In this document: positions 46,359 to 56,998 of the stretch, piece after piece
Numbering within the stretch: the stretch's first letter is position 1
How the letters are laid out: every line of letters begins with the position of its first letter
Origin: Adiantum capillus-veneris
Lineage: Eukaryota > Streptophyta > Polypodiopsida > Polypodiales > Pteridaceae
Direction: 5' to 3'
Assembly: GCA_014529385.2 (NCBI GenBank)
Contig: CM043963.1
Coordinates: forward strand, 109,160,912-109,224,911
DNA length: 64,000 bases
Translations under genes and position numbers: made by a program
Notes under the pieces: generated by a model
The model's database searches: none
The model's input: the letters and a program-made list of their open reading frames with translations, nothing else
What the model was told of the DNA's origin: nothing

Positions 46359-46763
46359 ATGATTCCTGTCTGTCCTATGGATCCTTCCGAGCAGGTGATG
46401 AAGCAAGTAGATCTTTTCCCCAGCAGCGATCTTCCTCATCCTCCGAGTGGGGCTTTGCGGGCTGATTTTGTAGATAGCTCCGATGCAGTGGACGCCTCCC
46501 TCGAGCCACCTGGCCTTATTACACAACTTACCAATCTTGTCAGTGAAATCTCTAATTTGGGAGAATACAGGAGAATTTTTAGAACAGAATGCTCCAACCT
46601 CACCAGGAGAGTAAAGCTTTTGGCTCCCTTGTTTGAGGAGGTCAAGGAAGTCAAAGGTGGGATCCCTGATCAGGCTATCATACGATTCAAACATATTGAG
46701 GGGGCTTTACACGAAGCGCGAGAACTGCTCAAATCTTGTTATTCTGACAGCAAAATCTATCTG
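46359..46763 (+). CDS. U-box E3 ubiquitin ligase (PUB type), exon 1 only
   Basis: Plant U-box proteins transfer ubiquitin to substrates, often in immunity, hormone and self-incompatibility signalling. This exon encodes the N-terminal U-box N-terminal (UND) domain, residues about 48-135: LITQLTNLVSEISNLGEYRR, TECSNLTRRVKLLAPLFEEV and ALHEARELLKSCYSDSKIYL. Members of the PUB12/13/14 group share SKIYL near the end of their first exon, and here a GTATGT donor follows immediately (46764). Either ATG, 46359 or 46377 (MDPSEQ), could be the start. The U-box and ARM repeats must lie on later exons, which were not found downstream. The frame is intact, with no stop, so the gene may be functional, or this may be a stranded exon. 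Confidence 0.8.
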
Positions 46764-48415
46764 GTATGTTTTTCTATTTATAAGAAAATTGTCTCAAATT
46801 GATTCAATGCCCTAGTGCACAGCTTTTGCTCGCACCTATTCAGACCAAACACAGAACCAAGGTGCATGCGTACAAGCTTGGATGCGTGCACACACACATA
46901 CAGAATGAAAATTACCATGCCTAAGGCCTCAATGTGGTGTACTTCTTTGCTCACTCTTGGCACTGATTTCTTAATTATGGATGCTCTAGTATTTAGTTAA
47001 CATTGTGGATGATGGAGCTGAATGGGTTTATAATTACATCTGAATTTGTATAGTTTACTGGATTCATCCAGAAGTGTCTGGGGATACTTGTTTCTCTACA
47101 ATTGTCCACTTGCATTATTTTGACCTGAGGGTTGGGTAGTGTCAAAGTGAATCTTTGCTACTAGCTGTAGCATTTTGTAATGTGGTGCTGCTTCGAGTGT
47201 GATAAGTAGAGGTCGTCTTTGAGCTCTCAGGCCAAGTGATTTTGGTACGTTGAAACCATATTCAAGCGACAGGGATTGAATGCCTAAGCTTTGGAACAGA
47301 AATTAATATTTCACAATGTTCATGGCAGTTTTTGACGGTTTGCATTTTTGCAGCCGAAAGGATCTTTGGTATTGCTTCTCTTTATGAGTTTTTGTACTCT
47401 TTGTGAGTTACTCAACGAATGTCAGGAAATTTTTCATATTTTCTATCATCAACCTTCACCAAGGCCTTGTGTTAAGGTTCAACCTTAGTAATTTTGCGAT
47501 CTTTTCTTTATTCACATGAGTGTCTTGCTCTTATTTCTCTTTCAGTTGTTTTAAATGTTTTTGCCTTTGGAGTGTGTTTGAATATCTTCTTGCCATATAT
47601 TGTGCATGGAGTCGAGACATGTTGTCTTCTTGTATTAGAGAGGATTCTCATAGCCTGAAAGCTGGATATTACATGTTACATGGGAGTCGAGACACCCATT
47701 TTTTTGGGCTTCCCATTTCAAATGGTTCCCCTCCCACTGTCCTAGTACCCACCATGGATCAGACCCATTCTCCTTGGTTTGAAGCCCACTTATGGAAACA
47801 AGGTTCCCCTGTAAGCCTTGTTCTCGATGCCTATTACTTTGAGATATTATCGTATAATAGAAGTTTGTTGCCATTAGCCTCATTTGGGAAAGGCAAGGGT
47901 CAAAGGAGAATTGATGTCAAAGTGGCGACTGAAAAGAAGAATTTACATAGCATTATGCTGATTTGCACTTGAAGATGTCAAAGTGGCGGGCAAAAAGGTG
48001 AATCAGATGATGAAAGGGAAATGGTGATGACAGTGCACTTTGGATGTGGATAGCCATCAGGCCTACGATGTCTTGCTGAAGATCTTACTCCGAGCAGCAC
48101 TAAACTACCGTGTGCTGATGAACTGCTAGGGATGCTCAGGGGCATTTCTGGCGAGGAAAAGGCCTGTAGAGGCTAGCGCTGGTAGCCAGTAGCAAAAACG
48201 CAAGCAAGGCTGATGAGATCTTGCAAAAACGCAGGTGGAGGGGGGTCCTCTGCGATGAAAACGCAGCTGTCCGATTGCGTGCGTGGTCATTTGCAAAACG
48301 CTGGCAGATTTGCATAAAAACGTTGATGCTGGTTCTTCTTGGGAGGAGTACCTTGATGCGGAGATGCGCCTTGGACATGAAGAGCCTGAAGCTGCTGATA
48401 CCATGTGATGCTTGA
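46764..48415 (+). other. probable intron 1 of the U-box gene
   Basis: Begins with the splice donor. No exon with U-box or ARM-repeat wording was seen. The plus frame 47520-47972 includes HGSRDTHFFGLPIS and VLVPTMDQTHSPWFEAHLWK but is not recognised. Confidence 0.45.
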
Positions 48416-48830
48416 GCTCTGATACCATGTGAGAGTGCGCGTGCGCGGAAGCGCGAGAGGGGAGAGAGAGAGACAGTAGACCACAAAACGCTGGTGTAGG
48501 GAAAAGGGGGCGATCAGCCCCCCATGACAACCAGAGCAAGAGACCCTTAGTACAATTAGTATGTGATGGAAGTGGGTACCCCCCTGCCCTTTAAATGTGT
48601 GGCCAAGGGGAGGTAGGGCAAGGCCTGATAAAAATCCCCACGACCCAACAAAAAAATGATGTATGGAAATATATGAGGGCGCCCGGACAAAGGTGGACGG
48701 CTGGCCCCAAACTCGGGCGGTCGGCCAGGTACAACCTAGACTATGGGTGGCCAGCCTGCATACTAGCCGTCCAAGTATGCCCTAGACCTGTGAAGCAGCA
48801 GAGCGGTGTAAATCTAACAGGATGTTGACA
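48416..48830 (-). repeat. LTR with primer-binding site
   Basis: 48416-48427 is the complement of TGGTATCAGAGC, the perfect initiator-Met PBS core. The LTR follows as 48428-48830 (403 bp, TGTGAGAG to TTGACA on the plus strand), giving a minus-strand 5' LTR. The PBS phrase CTGATACCATGTGA also occurs a second time just inside, at 48396. The second LTR is absent. Confidence 0.65.
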
Positions 48831-49555
48831 TCAGCGATGATGGAGACAATCCTCTAGAAGCTTCTAGTACAAGCTTGTAGATAGGATCTTCCTTCTAGAA
48901 TCTTTTAGACTTTTTTGGGAGCTTGATTTCTTGGCAAATTGCTTTTCCATCTTGGGTCAAGGTGATGGTTCTGTTTCGGATGTGAATGGTAGCATCGCTT
49001 TGATATTCCCAAATAGCATTGCAGTGCCCCAACTTCATAATGTGAAAGTCGGCCTTGCCATGGGATCCCTGAATGGTGATAGAAAGGGCATCAATAAGCA
49101 GGATGTTATTGGTATTCCCTATTGTCAACTCTATTACAGGCTTGGACACCCCAAGCGAGAAATCAATAGCAACACACGAACAAAAACTACAAAATTACTG
49201 AACTTAAATAGAGAGAGAGAAGGAGAGTCGACACGGCACGGCAGAGTTTCGAGCCAAGACGCACTAGCCTTGTCACAGAGTGATGACGTGGCCCAATTGG
49301 AAGGGAATGACTGACTTTTGAATTGATTGATTCACAAATTGCTGACGTGTCAAGCCACTAAAGAATGGATCCAACTTGCTGATCTCGGCTGAGGGGCCTA
49401 AACCCTAAGAAGCAGCAACAAAAGAAGCATAAGCAACAAAAGATGGTTTACCAACTTATGAAGTCTGGCCGAGTGGCCTATTTTTTTTAAAAAAGAAGTG
49501 TTCCCTCCAACTTTCAATGTTTTGTTTCGAGCCGTTGTTTTTCTCAGAGGCAGTG
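48831..49555. other. no gene recognised
   Basis: The frame 48931-49314 (plus) and its minus counterpart 48895-49149 show no known domain. The only local feature is a GA run near 49212. Confidence 0.4.
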
Positions 49556-49559
49556 ACAT

Positions 49560-49880
49560 ACAGTGGTGGATGTAGCTACCAAGCCGCACACTCCAAGGAA
49601 TTGGCAAGCTTTCAAGAAATTTTTTGCCCGAAGTTACATGCCTTCATGTATCTTCTTTCGGAGTGCAACTTTTGGCAGAGTGGGGTATCCTAAAATGCTT
49701 GCCACGGAAACCCTAACAGATTACAACTTGAAATTTCTCGACATCTCTCAGTAGGTGTCTCTTCTCGAGGTGATAACCTTGGAGGTCCGATGTGATTGCT
49801 ATGTCTTGAGACTACCATCGCCGCCATAGGAACAGTCTGTCCAAGAGCTGATAGACCATGTTGAGGTTGGCTACGACCTT
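49560..49880 (+). pseudogene. possible gypsy gag fragment
   Basis: PRNWQAFKKFFARSYMP followed by ETLTDYNLKFLDIS resembles the gag pattern W-x-F-x(2)-F-x(3)-Y-x-P ... V-x-E-Y-x-x-x-F-x-x-L. A stop follows at about 49751, then VITLEVRCDCYVLRLPS. Short and isolated. Confidence 0.4.
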
Positions 49881-50019
49881 GTGGAAGGAACCTAACCTTA
49901 ATTTTTGGTACAGGTTTTAGGATGGAAAGTCAATCGACTTTTCGAGCTCCACCGATGTCGAGATTGCTTTTTAAGTTTGAATCTGTTTGAGAAATTGCTT
50001 GAAATGGATGGGATCTATA

Positions 50020-50261
50020 ATAGGGAAAATAGGTCTGTGCGTTGTAAAAATACTCCTGATGGGTTTTGATGGAAATCTGATGATCATGCTGTGTGCAACC
50101 AGAGGATATGCATCTACTCTAAGTGTCTGGACATGTACGGACTGCAAACAGACTCTAAAAAGTGCCATAACACTTCGTAAGCTAGGCTAGCTGAACTGAA
50201 CTGAATCCATGTCATGAAGTAGCTTGTCCACGTACACATAGGGTTAGATGTGCACGTGACA
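50020..50261 (-). repeat. truncated 3' LTR of the non-autonomous element
   Basis: Matches 54246-54485 (GATGATCATG-TGTGTGCAACC, TTAGATGTGCACGTGACA). Homology ends near 50020, so about 960 bp of LTR is missing. Confidence 0.8.
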
Positions 50262-50809
50262 TCCCCTCCTTTTTAAAGTGAGGTACTAGTACCAAATTGT
50301 ATGGTGTCGAGGGAGATCGCCAACAGCGTCTGGAAGAATCTTGGGAAGGACTCTTTGTCGGCCCACTCAGATGCATGGGGCGTGCGATACTTGAACTTCA
50401 TAAAGGTCTGTAGCGATTGCTGCTTTGGCCACGTCGAAAGCGACACAGTCATCTGTGGCTCCTTCAATGCTTCAACTTCGTCTATAGTCATGCGTCTATC
50501 TTCTTCAAGAATCTCCGAGGAGGAAAATTCCTGAAACCACTTCCAACACAAAAACATGAACATACCCATTCCATGTAAAGTGACTGGAAAAATTATAGTC
50601 TGCTTTAAAGACTGCATACAATGTAGATGAACCAAGAGACGGAGTGCCAAACTGTTTATCAAACACCCGCAAACAATGGATTCGAAACTTGTCTTTCTGA
50701 TCTAAATCAATCAACTGTGGCAAATCACAATGGAAATGCTGATGCTTGATGCTCAATTCTTCTTGTGCTCTTTCACCAAGGAAGAGACATGGAATGTGAA
50801 TTCCTTGGG
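50262..50809 (-). pseudogene. 3' reading frames of the non-autonomous element
   Basis: Two overlapping minus frames (50273-50662 with RRMTIDEVEALKEPQMTVSL and HASEWADKESFPRFFQTLL; 50505-50809 with LPQLIDLDQKDKFRIHCLRV). No domain recognised. The first frame ends just before the PPT. The right-hand frame is interrupted by the solo LTR at 50810. Confidence 0.45.
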
Positions 50810-51980
50810 TGTTGCGTGACACATCCAACCTTATGTGTCCATGGACAAGCTACAACACGATAAGGGTTTAGTCAGTCCAGTCAGTCTAGATTTAGAAGTG
50901 TTCTTGCACTTTTGTGAGCCTGTTCGCAGACCGTGTATGTCCAGTCACTTAGTATAGATGCATATCCTCTGGTTGCACACAACATGATCATAAGCATTCC
51001 CATCAGAATCCTTCAGGGGAATTTTTCTGTGCATTTAGCCTATAGTTGGAAAGTAGGTAGGGCAAATTGAGTAAGTGCAAACCTAGACTAGCACTAATTG
51101 GGAGAAGAGGCAGCAGGAGCACCATCGCTCAACAAGCAACTTCTCAGCAGAACCCCTAGCCCTAGCTTTTTTGCTCCACAGCAACCACCTAGCGTTTTTG
51201 GACCTGATCAGCCAGCGTTTTTACTTTTGCAGATCCCTGGCGATAGAAGACTCAACAAGAGACCTAGCGTTTTGTAGTTGCAGGCCATCCGGCGACAGCA
51301 AAGCCATTTTCAGCCCTAGCGTTTTTGATTTGCAGATCAGTCCCAGCGTTTTGCAGATTTACCGCGACGGATCATCAAGAACCACCAGCGTTTTCAGTTT
51401 TCAGCCCTGAGACACCGCACACCAATTCCCGAACCTCGTAGATCTCACCTTCCCGCAGCAGTTCCTCGTTGCACGGTCAGATCCCGCGCAATTTACAGTT
51501 TCAGCCCGGAAAACGCAGATTTCTGGATCTGCGTTTCAGCGCGTCGTCGTCGCATCGTCGCCATCGACATCGTCACCGACACAGAGTCATAATTCAGCAG
51601 GTAGAAAATTTGCAGATTTCAGCCCTTAGCGTTCTCAGATTTCAGCCTGTCTCGTCGTTGTCCTCATCGTCGTCGACATCGTCGGCAAGTCCAAGCATTG
51701 TAGAGATTTGTGCAATCATAAGTAGACTGCCCTCGCCATGGAGAGTGGGGCCTTCAGAGGAGGGTTTTACAACGTCTCTTGTGTCGTATTCTCTTCTCTC
51801 TCTATCTCTCAGTTTCATACACTTTCACGCACAGTGTCCATTTACTTTGTTTGTGATCATAGCACTCTCTCATTAAGAACGGAAGGATCTCCCTTCCATA
51901 AGAACAAAAAGGAACCTTGAGCAGAGTTCGGAGCACTCATCTTGAGCAAAGTTCAAACATTCATTCCGCTGCACCTTACA
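50810..51980 (+). repeat. solo LTR of the same family, nested in opposite orientation
   Basis: 1171 bp from TGTTGCGTGACAC to CACCTTACA, homologous to the reverse complement of 53281-54485. Flanked by a perfect 5-bp duplication TTGGG (50805-50809 and 51981-51985), so it entered as a separate insertion and then lost its internal part by LTR-LTR recombination. It contains many AGCGTTTT and CAGATTTCAGCC words. Confidence 0.9.
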
Positions 51981-51985
51981 TTGGG

Positions 51986-53267
51986 TGCAAACTTTTCATC
52001 TTTCCATGAGCAATCTGCATACATCCGTGCTCATTCATGAGTGAATCGTGTTCATCGTGCAATATGGCATGCCTATGAAAAGGGATCACAGAAAGACGGT
52101 GAGTAAAATATAGGAAACCATCACGAATGAAGCACCGAACAATGCGTGCTGACTAATCATGCGCACACATAATACTTCCTGTAGAGGTTCTTGGAACCTC
52201 GACTCGAGAGCCAAGATCGGTTCTTCGTGATCTATCGAATCTGCAATGAGGTTAGCTTCACTAGACAAAGTATCAACTAAACCATCATCCTTGTGAACAA
52301 TCACATCTTTATTGTGCAAATCATCATCATTGTGAATAATCACATCTTGATCATGCAAATCATCATGCTTATCATTATCAAGCAAATCATAAGTGTCGTG
52401 CTTTGGAGAAGACAAGACTGAAAGAATCTCCTTCTCCCGAGTCTCTTTAAGCTGCGCCTGCACATTAGAAAAGAGTCCGAACAACTCTTGTATGTGTTGG
52501 GCTCTCTGCACTTCATACTATAACCGTCTTTCTTCGCACTTGGGATCGAATTCGGCTATTCTTTCTTTGTGTTCACGATTCAATTCGGCCATTCTTTCGT
52601 CGACCGCCAAGCGCGCTTGCTCACGCTCACGCTCAAAGTCGACCTTTCTTTCTGCTTTTCTTGCTTCGCGTTCTAACTTGCTGTCCATCATCATCTTGTC
52701 GAAAGCCTCCATAGGAGTTAGTGCAATCCTTGGCATAGATGGGGAAGGGGGAGAGTCAGAAAAACCTCCAGGTGGGGAAAACTCTTCCTGCCACTCCCAT
52801 ACTCACCACCTCCATGCGAAGTATCCAGTCCGTTTCGGGTGATGACCATCGACTAAAGTCTTGGGTTCTGAAGTTCACGAGGAACTAGGGTTCTTGTGGT
52901 TCTTTGGTTCTTGAGGGTCTTGAGTCTTGAGGGTCTTGAGGTTCTTCTTTAGTTTGCAATTTGTGTTAGAGAAGGATCTTCTCTTACCCAAGCTCTTCTC
53001 TTTCCTTGGCGGCCTTGCGCTCACACCAAGGTTGCTTTTTCCCACCTCGCGTCGATTGACCGGCCGCTAAGTACACGGTCCGCTCTCAATGAGTGAAAAG
53101 AGAAACAAGGGGAGGCTGGACAAGCCCTTCTTTCTTGGGTTTCTTGTCACTCGTCAAAAACACGATTAGGAATCGACACACCCAAGTGGACTTGGGTTAC
53201 GTGCGACCGCAACAAGCAAAAAAAATTCTTGTGGTTCTTTCCTTGAGTGATAAAGATCACTACCAAA
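51986..53267 (-). pseudogene. coiled-coil gag-like protein of the non-autonomous element
   Basis: Minus frames 52518-52736 and 52086-52511 join in one frame across a stop near 52516. The first part is rich in Glu/Arg/Lys with heptad character (KLEREARKAERKVDFERERE, MAELNREHKERIAEF). The second has QELFGLFSNVQAQLKETREK and repeated D/H/N motifs (HDQDVIIHNDDDLHNKDVIV). No zinc knuckle or catalytic motif. The leader up to the PBS shows repeated GGTTCTTGAGGGTCTTGAG. Confidence 0.6.
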
Positions 53268-53280
53268 GCTTTGATACCAA

Positions 53281-54485
53281 TGTAAGGTGTAGCGGATGTG
53301 AATGTTAAACTTTGCTCAAGATGAGTGCTCCGAATCGGCGAATTGTGCTGAAGGTTCCTTTTACTTACGGAAGGGAGAGCCTTCTGTTCCTTTAGTGAGA
53401 GAGTGCAATGAACTCAAACAAAGTGGTGGACACTGTGAATGAAGGTGCCGAGACAGAGATAGAGAGAGAAGAATACGACACTAGAATGTTGTCAAACCCT
53501 CCTCCGAAGGCCCCACTCTGTATGGCGAGAGTTGTCTACTATTGATTGCACAAATCTCTACAATGCTATGGACTTGCCGACGATGCCGACGACGATGAGG
53601 ACGACGACGAGACGGGCTGAAAACTGAAAACGGTATGGGCTGAAATCTGCAAATCTTGTATCTGCTGAATTCTGACTCTTATGTCGGTGACGACGGCGAT
53701 GATGACGATGCGACGACGACGTGCTGAAAACGCAGATGCTGAAATCTGCGTTTTCCGGGCTGAATCTGCAAACCTTGGCTGATCTAACTGTGCGGCAAGG
53801 ATCTGCTGCGGGAAGGTGGGATCTGCGAGGTTTGGGACTTCTACTGCAGAGTTTGACTGCTGAAAACTGAAAACGCAGATGCTAATCTCGGTTCTATCGC
53901 CGAGGAACTGCGAAACGCTGGTCTACTGTGCTGTTCCAAAAGCGCTACTGAATTGGGGTCTTGCTGCAAAAACACTAGGCTTCTGCTGATTCAGCTAACG
54001 CTAGGGCTGATCAGTGTTCTACTGTCGCCAGGCTGCTGCAAATGCAAAATGCTGGCTGATCTTGATGAAAAACGCTAGTCTTGCTGTTGGTTGAAAACGT
54101 TGAGTTTACCGCCAGGGAAGGTCTTCTGGAGAGTCTCTTCTGCCAGAAAGTGCTAGTGCTAGGTTTTCTTGTATACATGCTTAGGCAATTTTCCCTACTG
54201 AGTTTTCAACAAAAGTCACTTAAAAATAATAAGTGAAATTGGCTAAAATAGGGAAAATAGGTCTAAATGCTCCTGATGGGTTCTGATATGGAAATCTGAT
54301 GATCATGTTGTGTGCAACCAGAGGATATGTATCTACTCTAAGTGTCTGGGCATGAACGGTTTGCGAACAGATTCACAAAAGTGCCAGAACACTTCCTAAG
54401 CTAGGCTAACTGAACTGAACTGAACCCAACCCATGTCATGAAGTAGCTTGGCCACGTACACATAGGGTTAGATGTGCACGTGACA
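53281..54485 (-). repeat. 5' LTR of the non-autonomous element
   Basis: 1205 bp with PBS on its left. The inner part has a run of GACGACGA-type repeats near 53580-53615 and multiple AAACGC words, mirrored in the solo LTR. Confidence 0.88.
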
Positions 54486-54599
54486 AGAACCCAAGGGGGC
54501 TCCCTCTGCAGAGCATCTGGACGCAGAGTCTGAGAGAGAGAGCACCCGCGGGAGTTGTACTTTTCTTGAAGATTAATATAGAAAAGAAATAGGGACGCC

Positions 54600-55553
54600 A
54601 TGGATTCAAGCAAAGGACAGTCGACTTCCTCTGCATCCGGAGATGCGGGAAGAGATCATGAAGAAGATTCATGCGAGTACGGTCTGCCTCGGTCTACTCG
54701 GGCAGAGCTTGAAGAGATGGAACATCGGAAATTGGTCGATGATGCGACAAAGTTGATGATAAATTTGGCGAAGGATCCGAAATTTACAAATTTTTTGACC
54801 CAGACATCCTTCGACGAGGTGCACTCAAAGTGGTGGCAAACCACGGAGCCACCCCTCAAACTGGCGCTCAAACAACCTCCTACTCCGAGGATGTTTACAG
54901 AGCAAGAATTGGAAGAGGTGGTTGATACACAGATTAACCAGCTTTTTGACGCGCAGAACAAAAGCAAAAAGCACGACAAAAAGCAGAAGAAAGGAATCGT
55001 CAATCTACTTTTGCCTCGGCAAGAAAGCAGAAGAAGCGTGTGTGATTTGAAGGAGTACCCAGTTCTTCTTCTTCTTCTTCTTCTGACAATTCTTCTAGCT
55101 CTTCCGACTCGAGCGAAGAAGACAGAAAAGGGAAAAAGCGAAGCAAAAAGCAACACTTCGGAAAGGGCAAGAAAAAGGCAAAGAAGTCTAAATCTTGCCC
55201 AGTTTCGGACAGTCCTACAGAGGACTCGTCTTCGGATAGTTTGGACTTCGACGACATCAGATTTTATGCAAGGAGGAAGAATTTTTATAAAGCCAACCAA
55301 TATGACTTTTTGGAAGATAAAAGCAAGAAAGTCCGAGAGTTTAAAGAAGGTGGACAGTCAATTAAATTTGACACGTTTTCTGGATTTTGAGATGCTTCGA
55401 AGGCTTTGGCCTTTATATAGCAGTTTGACATAGCGCAGAGTCTGGAGTACCGGCTTGTACTGTGTTGATGCAATATAAAGAAATACCGAAAGGGGCCAAG
55501 GTTTGGGGCCAATACTCTCTGGGGTGGAATTCCGCCACTCCGTGTCACGTGTC

Positions 55554-55596
<43 letters not shown>

Positions 55597-56345
55597 CTGT
55601 TTTTATTGAAGTGCTAAAAGTGTGTTCAGTCTGTTCTTTTCTATTGGCACGTGGTGCCCGTCTTCTGACAGTCCACTCTTCTAATGAACAAGAAAGCGCC
55701 ACTTAAATGGCTGAAATTTAAAATGCTTTTTATTTCTTCATGGCTGACTTCGGAGTACGAGCGCGACATACGAACTGCTTGGAACCATCTTCGAATGACC
55801 AAGAAAGTTACATTGGACGCATATTGCGAGAGATTCTGGAGCTCTTTTCTACCAGCTTCTTCATTTAAGAAGATCTCGTTTAAAGAACAGATTGAGCGGT
55901 TTACCTTGGGACTTCCTACAGAGATCCGAGATCACTGCTTAGAACAAAAGTCAGATTCTAATCAAGAACTGATAAGTCATGCGAAACGGGGTTTTGCCAT
56001 TCATTTAGGCAATTTGACTTACCCCACATATGAGATCATGACGCAGAGAACCGAACAGACTTCTAACAATGAAAGTAGAAATAAGAAGAGTAACCCAGAA
56101 AGAAAGAAAATGATGCACGACCCCAGCTCACTCTTTGAGAGAGGGTTAGCTATATCAAGGGGAAGTGCTTTGGATGCGGGGAAACTTGGCACATCTCTGC
56201 GAAGTGCCCTAAAAAGGCACCGAATGAACAGGATGAAGAAAAGTCAAAGAGTTCGAAAGCAGCTGAGGAACGTGGTAGAAAAGGCAAATGAAAGCATCAC
56301 TGGTACCGCATTGCGTGGGGCCCGAACCAAATCCGATGAATGAAA
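54600..56345 (+). pseudogene. gypsy gag
   Basis: ATG at 54600 begins MDSSKGQSTSSASGD. The N-terminal charged linker has heavy Ser/Asp and Glu/Lys tracts. The gag core, after a 157-bp insertion at 55540, reads LKWLKFKMLFISSW, WNHLRMTKKVTLDAYCERFW and KEQIERFTLGLPTEIRDHCL. In another frame a canonical knuckle CFGCGETWHISAKC (CX2CX4HX4C) lies at about 56165-56206. Frameshifts occur near 55080, 55440 and 56150, with stops near 55389 and 55423. Confidence 0.83.
55540..55696. mobile_element. 157-bp insertion in gag with 7-bp flanking repeat
   Basis: CGCCACT occurs at 55533-55539 and again at 55697-55703. Between them is a (CT)n tract (about 55554-55592) and non-coding sequence. Taking the insert and one repeat out would rejoin the gag frame. 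No terminal inverted repeats were seen. It could be a SINE-like or other small element. Confidence 0.55.
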
Positions 56346-56379
56346 GTACAAACTTTGCTGCTTTTAGGGCAAAGTGAAA

Positions 56380-56698
56380 GATTCGGAAGCCCTCATTTTC
56401 TTTGATGAAAGAGCCAAGACAAACTTCTTTTCACTTGAATTGGCGGCTCGACTTGGTACTACGCCCGACAGAGGCCGAGGCCACAGGCAGAGGTAGTTCT
56501 AGCGGCACCCAGACAGGATGTTGCCATTGCACCGATCATTGGCAAACTTCGTTTGCAATGTCAGGGTGTTTAAGACACGAGGGCTTCTACGTAATTCCCT
56601 TGCGAGGTTGTGACGTCCTGCTCGAAATCCCTTGGTACCACAAGAACAACGCCGTGGTTGACTATCGAGTCGAGAAAGCGACTTTGACAAATGAAGGG
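56380..56698 (+). pseudogene. gypsy aspartic protease
   Basis: LIFFDERAKTNFFSLELAAR occupies the place of the D-S-G-A-x-x-N-F-I-S block. The catalytic aspartate is kept, but the following S-G has become E-R. The C-terminal part reads VIPLRGCDVLLEIPWYHKNN and AVVDYRVEKATLT, standard for chromovirus proteases. The copia element interrupts the sequence right after TNEG. Confidence 0.75.
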
Positions 56699-56998
56699 TG
56701 ATGAGCGCGAAGCGGTGTGTGCAAGTGATAGAGCATGCGAGGAAGTGCAGGGTGTGTGTAGAGAGAGGTGGCGATAGCCTGCAGGAGAGAGGGCGTTAGC
56801 AGAACGAAGAGGGAGAGAGAGAGCGCTACTCGTTGCCTGGGGGAATAAGTAAGTGAGTTAAAAAACTCACATTCCCTTTATTAATATGTATAGGACCAAT
56901 TTAAAGTTAGTGGCCAAGTTCAATGTGAACTTTTGGCCAAAGGTTAGTAACCTTTAAAATATACATTAAAGGGGGCCATTTGGGCCTTTAACCCAACA
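56699..56998 (-). repeat. 3' LTR of the copia element
   Basis: 300 bp. On its right, within the element, is the purine tract whose complement starts CCTCCCACTT at 57000. Confidence 0.95.

Larger units (their letters stand above)
50020..54485 (-). mobile_element. non-autonomous LTR retrotransposon
   Basis: Minus-strand element. The 5' LTR (53281-54485, 1205 bp) runs on its own strand from TGTCACGTGCAC to CACCTTACA. The PBS beside it is TTGGTATCAAAGC (53268-53280). The PPT is the complement of 50262-50274 (TCCCCTCCTTTTT). The 3' LTR (50261 leftward) survives only for its first 240 bp. Removing the nested solo LTR leaves about 1.8 kb of internal sequence without protease, integrase or RT. It encodes a coiled-coil, gag-like product and would depend on an autonomous partner. 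Confidence 0.8.

Noticed and set aside
47520-47972. Candidate protein of 150 residues
   Set aside because: No family resemblance, shadow frames on the other strand of similar length, and a position inside a probable intron. Kept only as part of the intron note.
50810-54485. A DNA transposon with 1.2-kb terminal inverted repeats
   Set aside because: The inverted copies are LTRs with PBS, PPT and TG...CA ends, and the left one has its own TTGGG duplication. Nesting explains the geometry.
54656-55300. Minus-strand frame of 214 codons rich in Phe, Leu and Ser
   Set aside because: Antisense shadow of the gypsy gag Lys/Glu/Ser-rich region. The plus frame has gag motifs.
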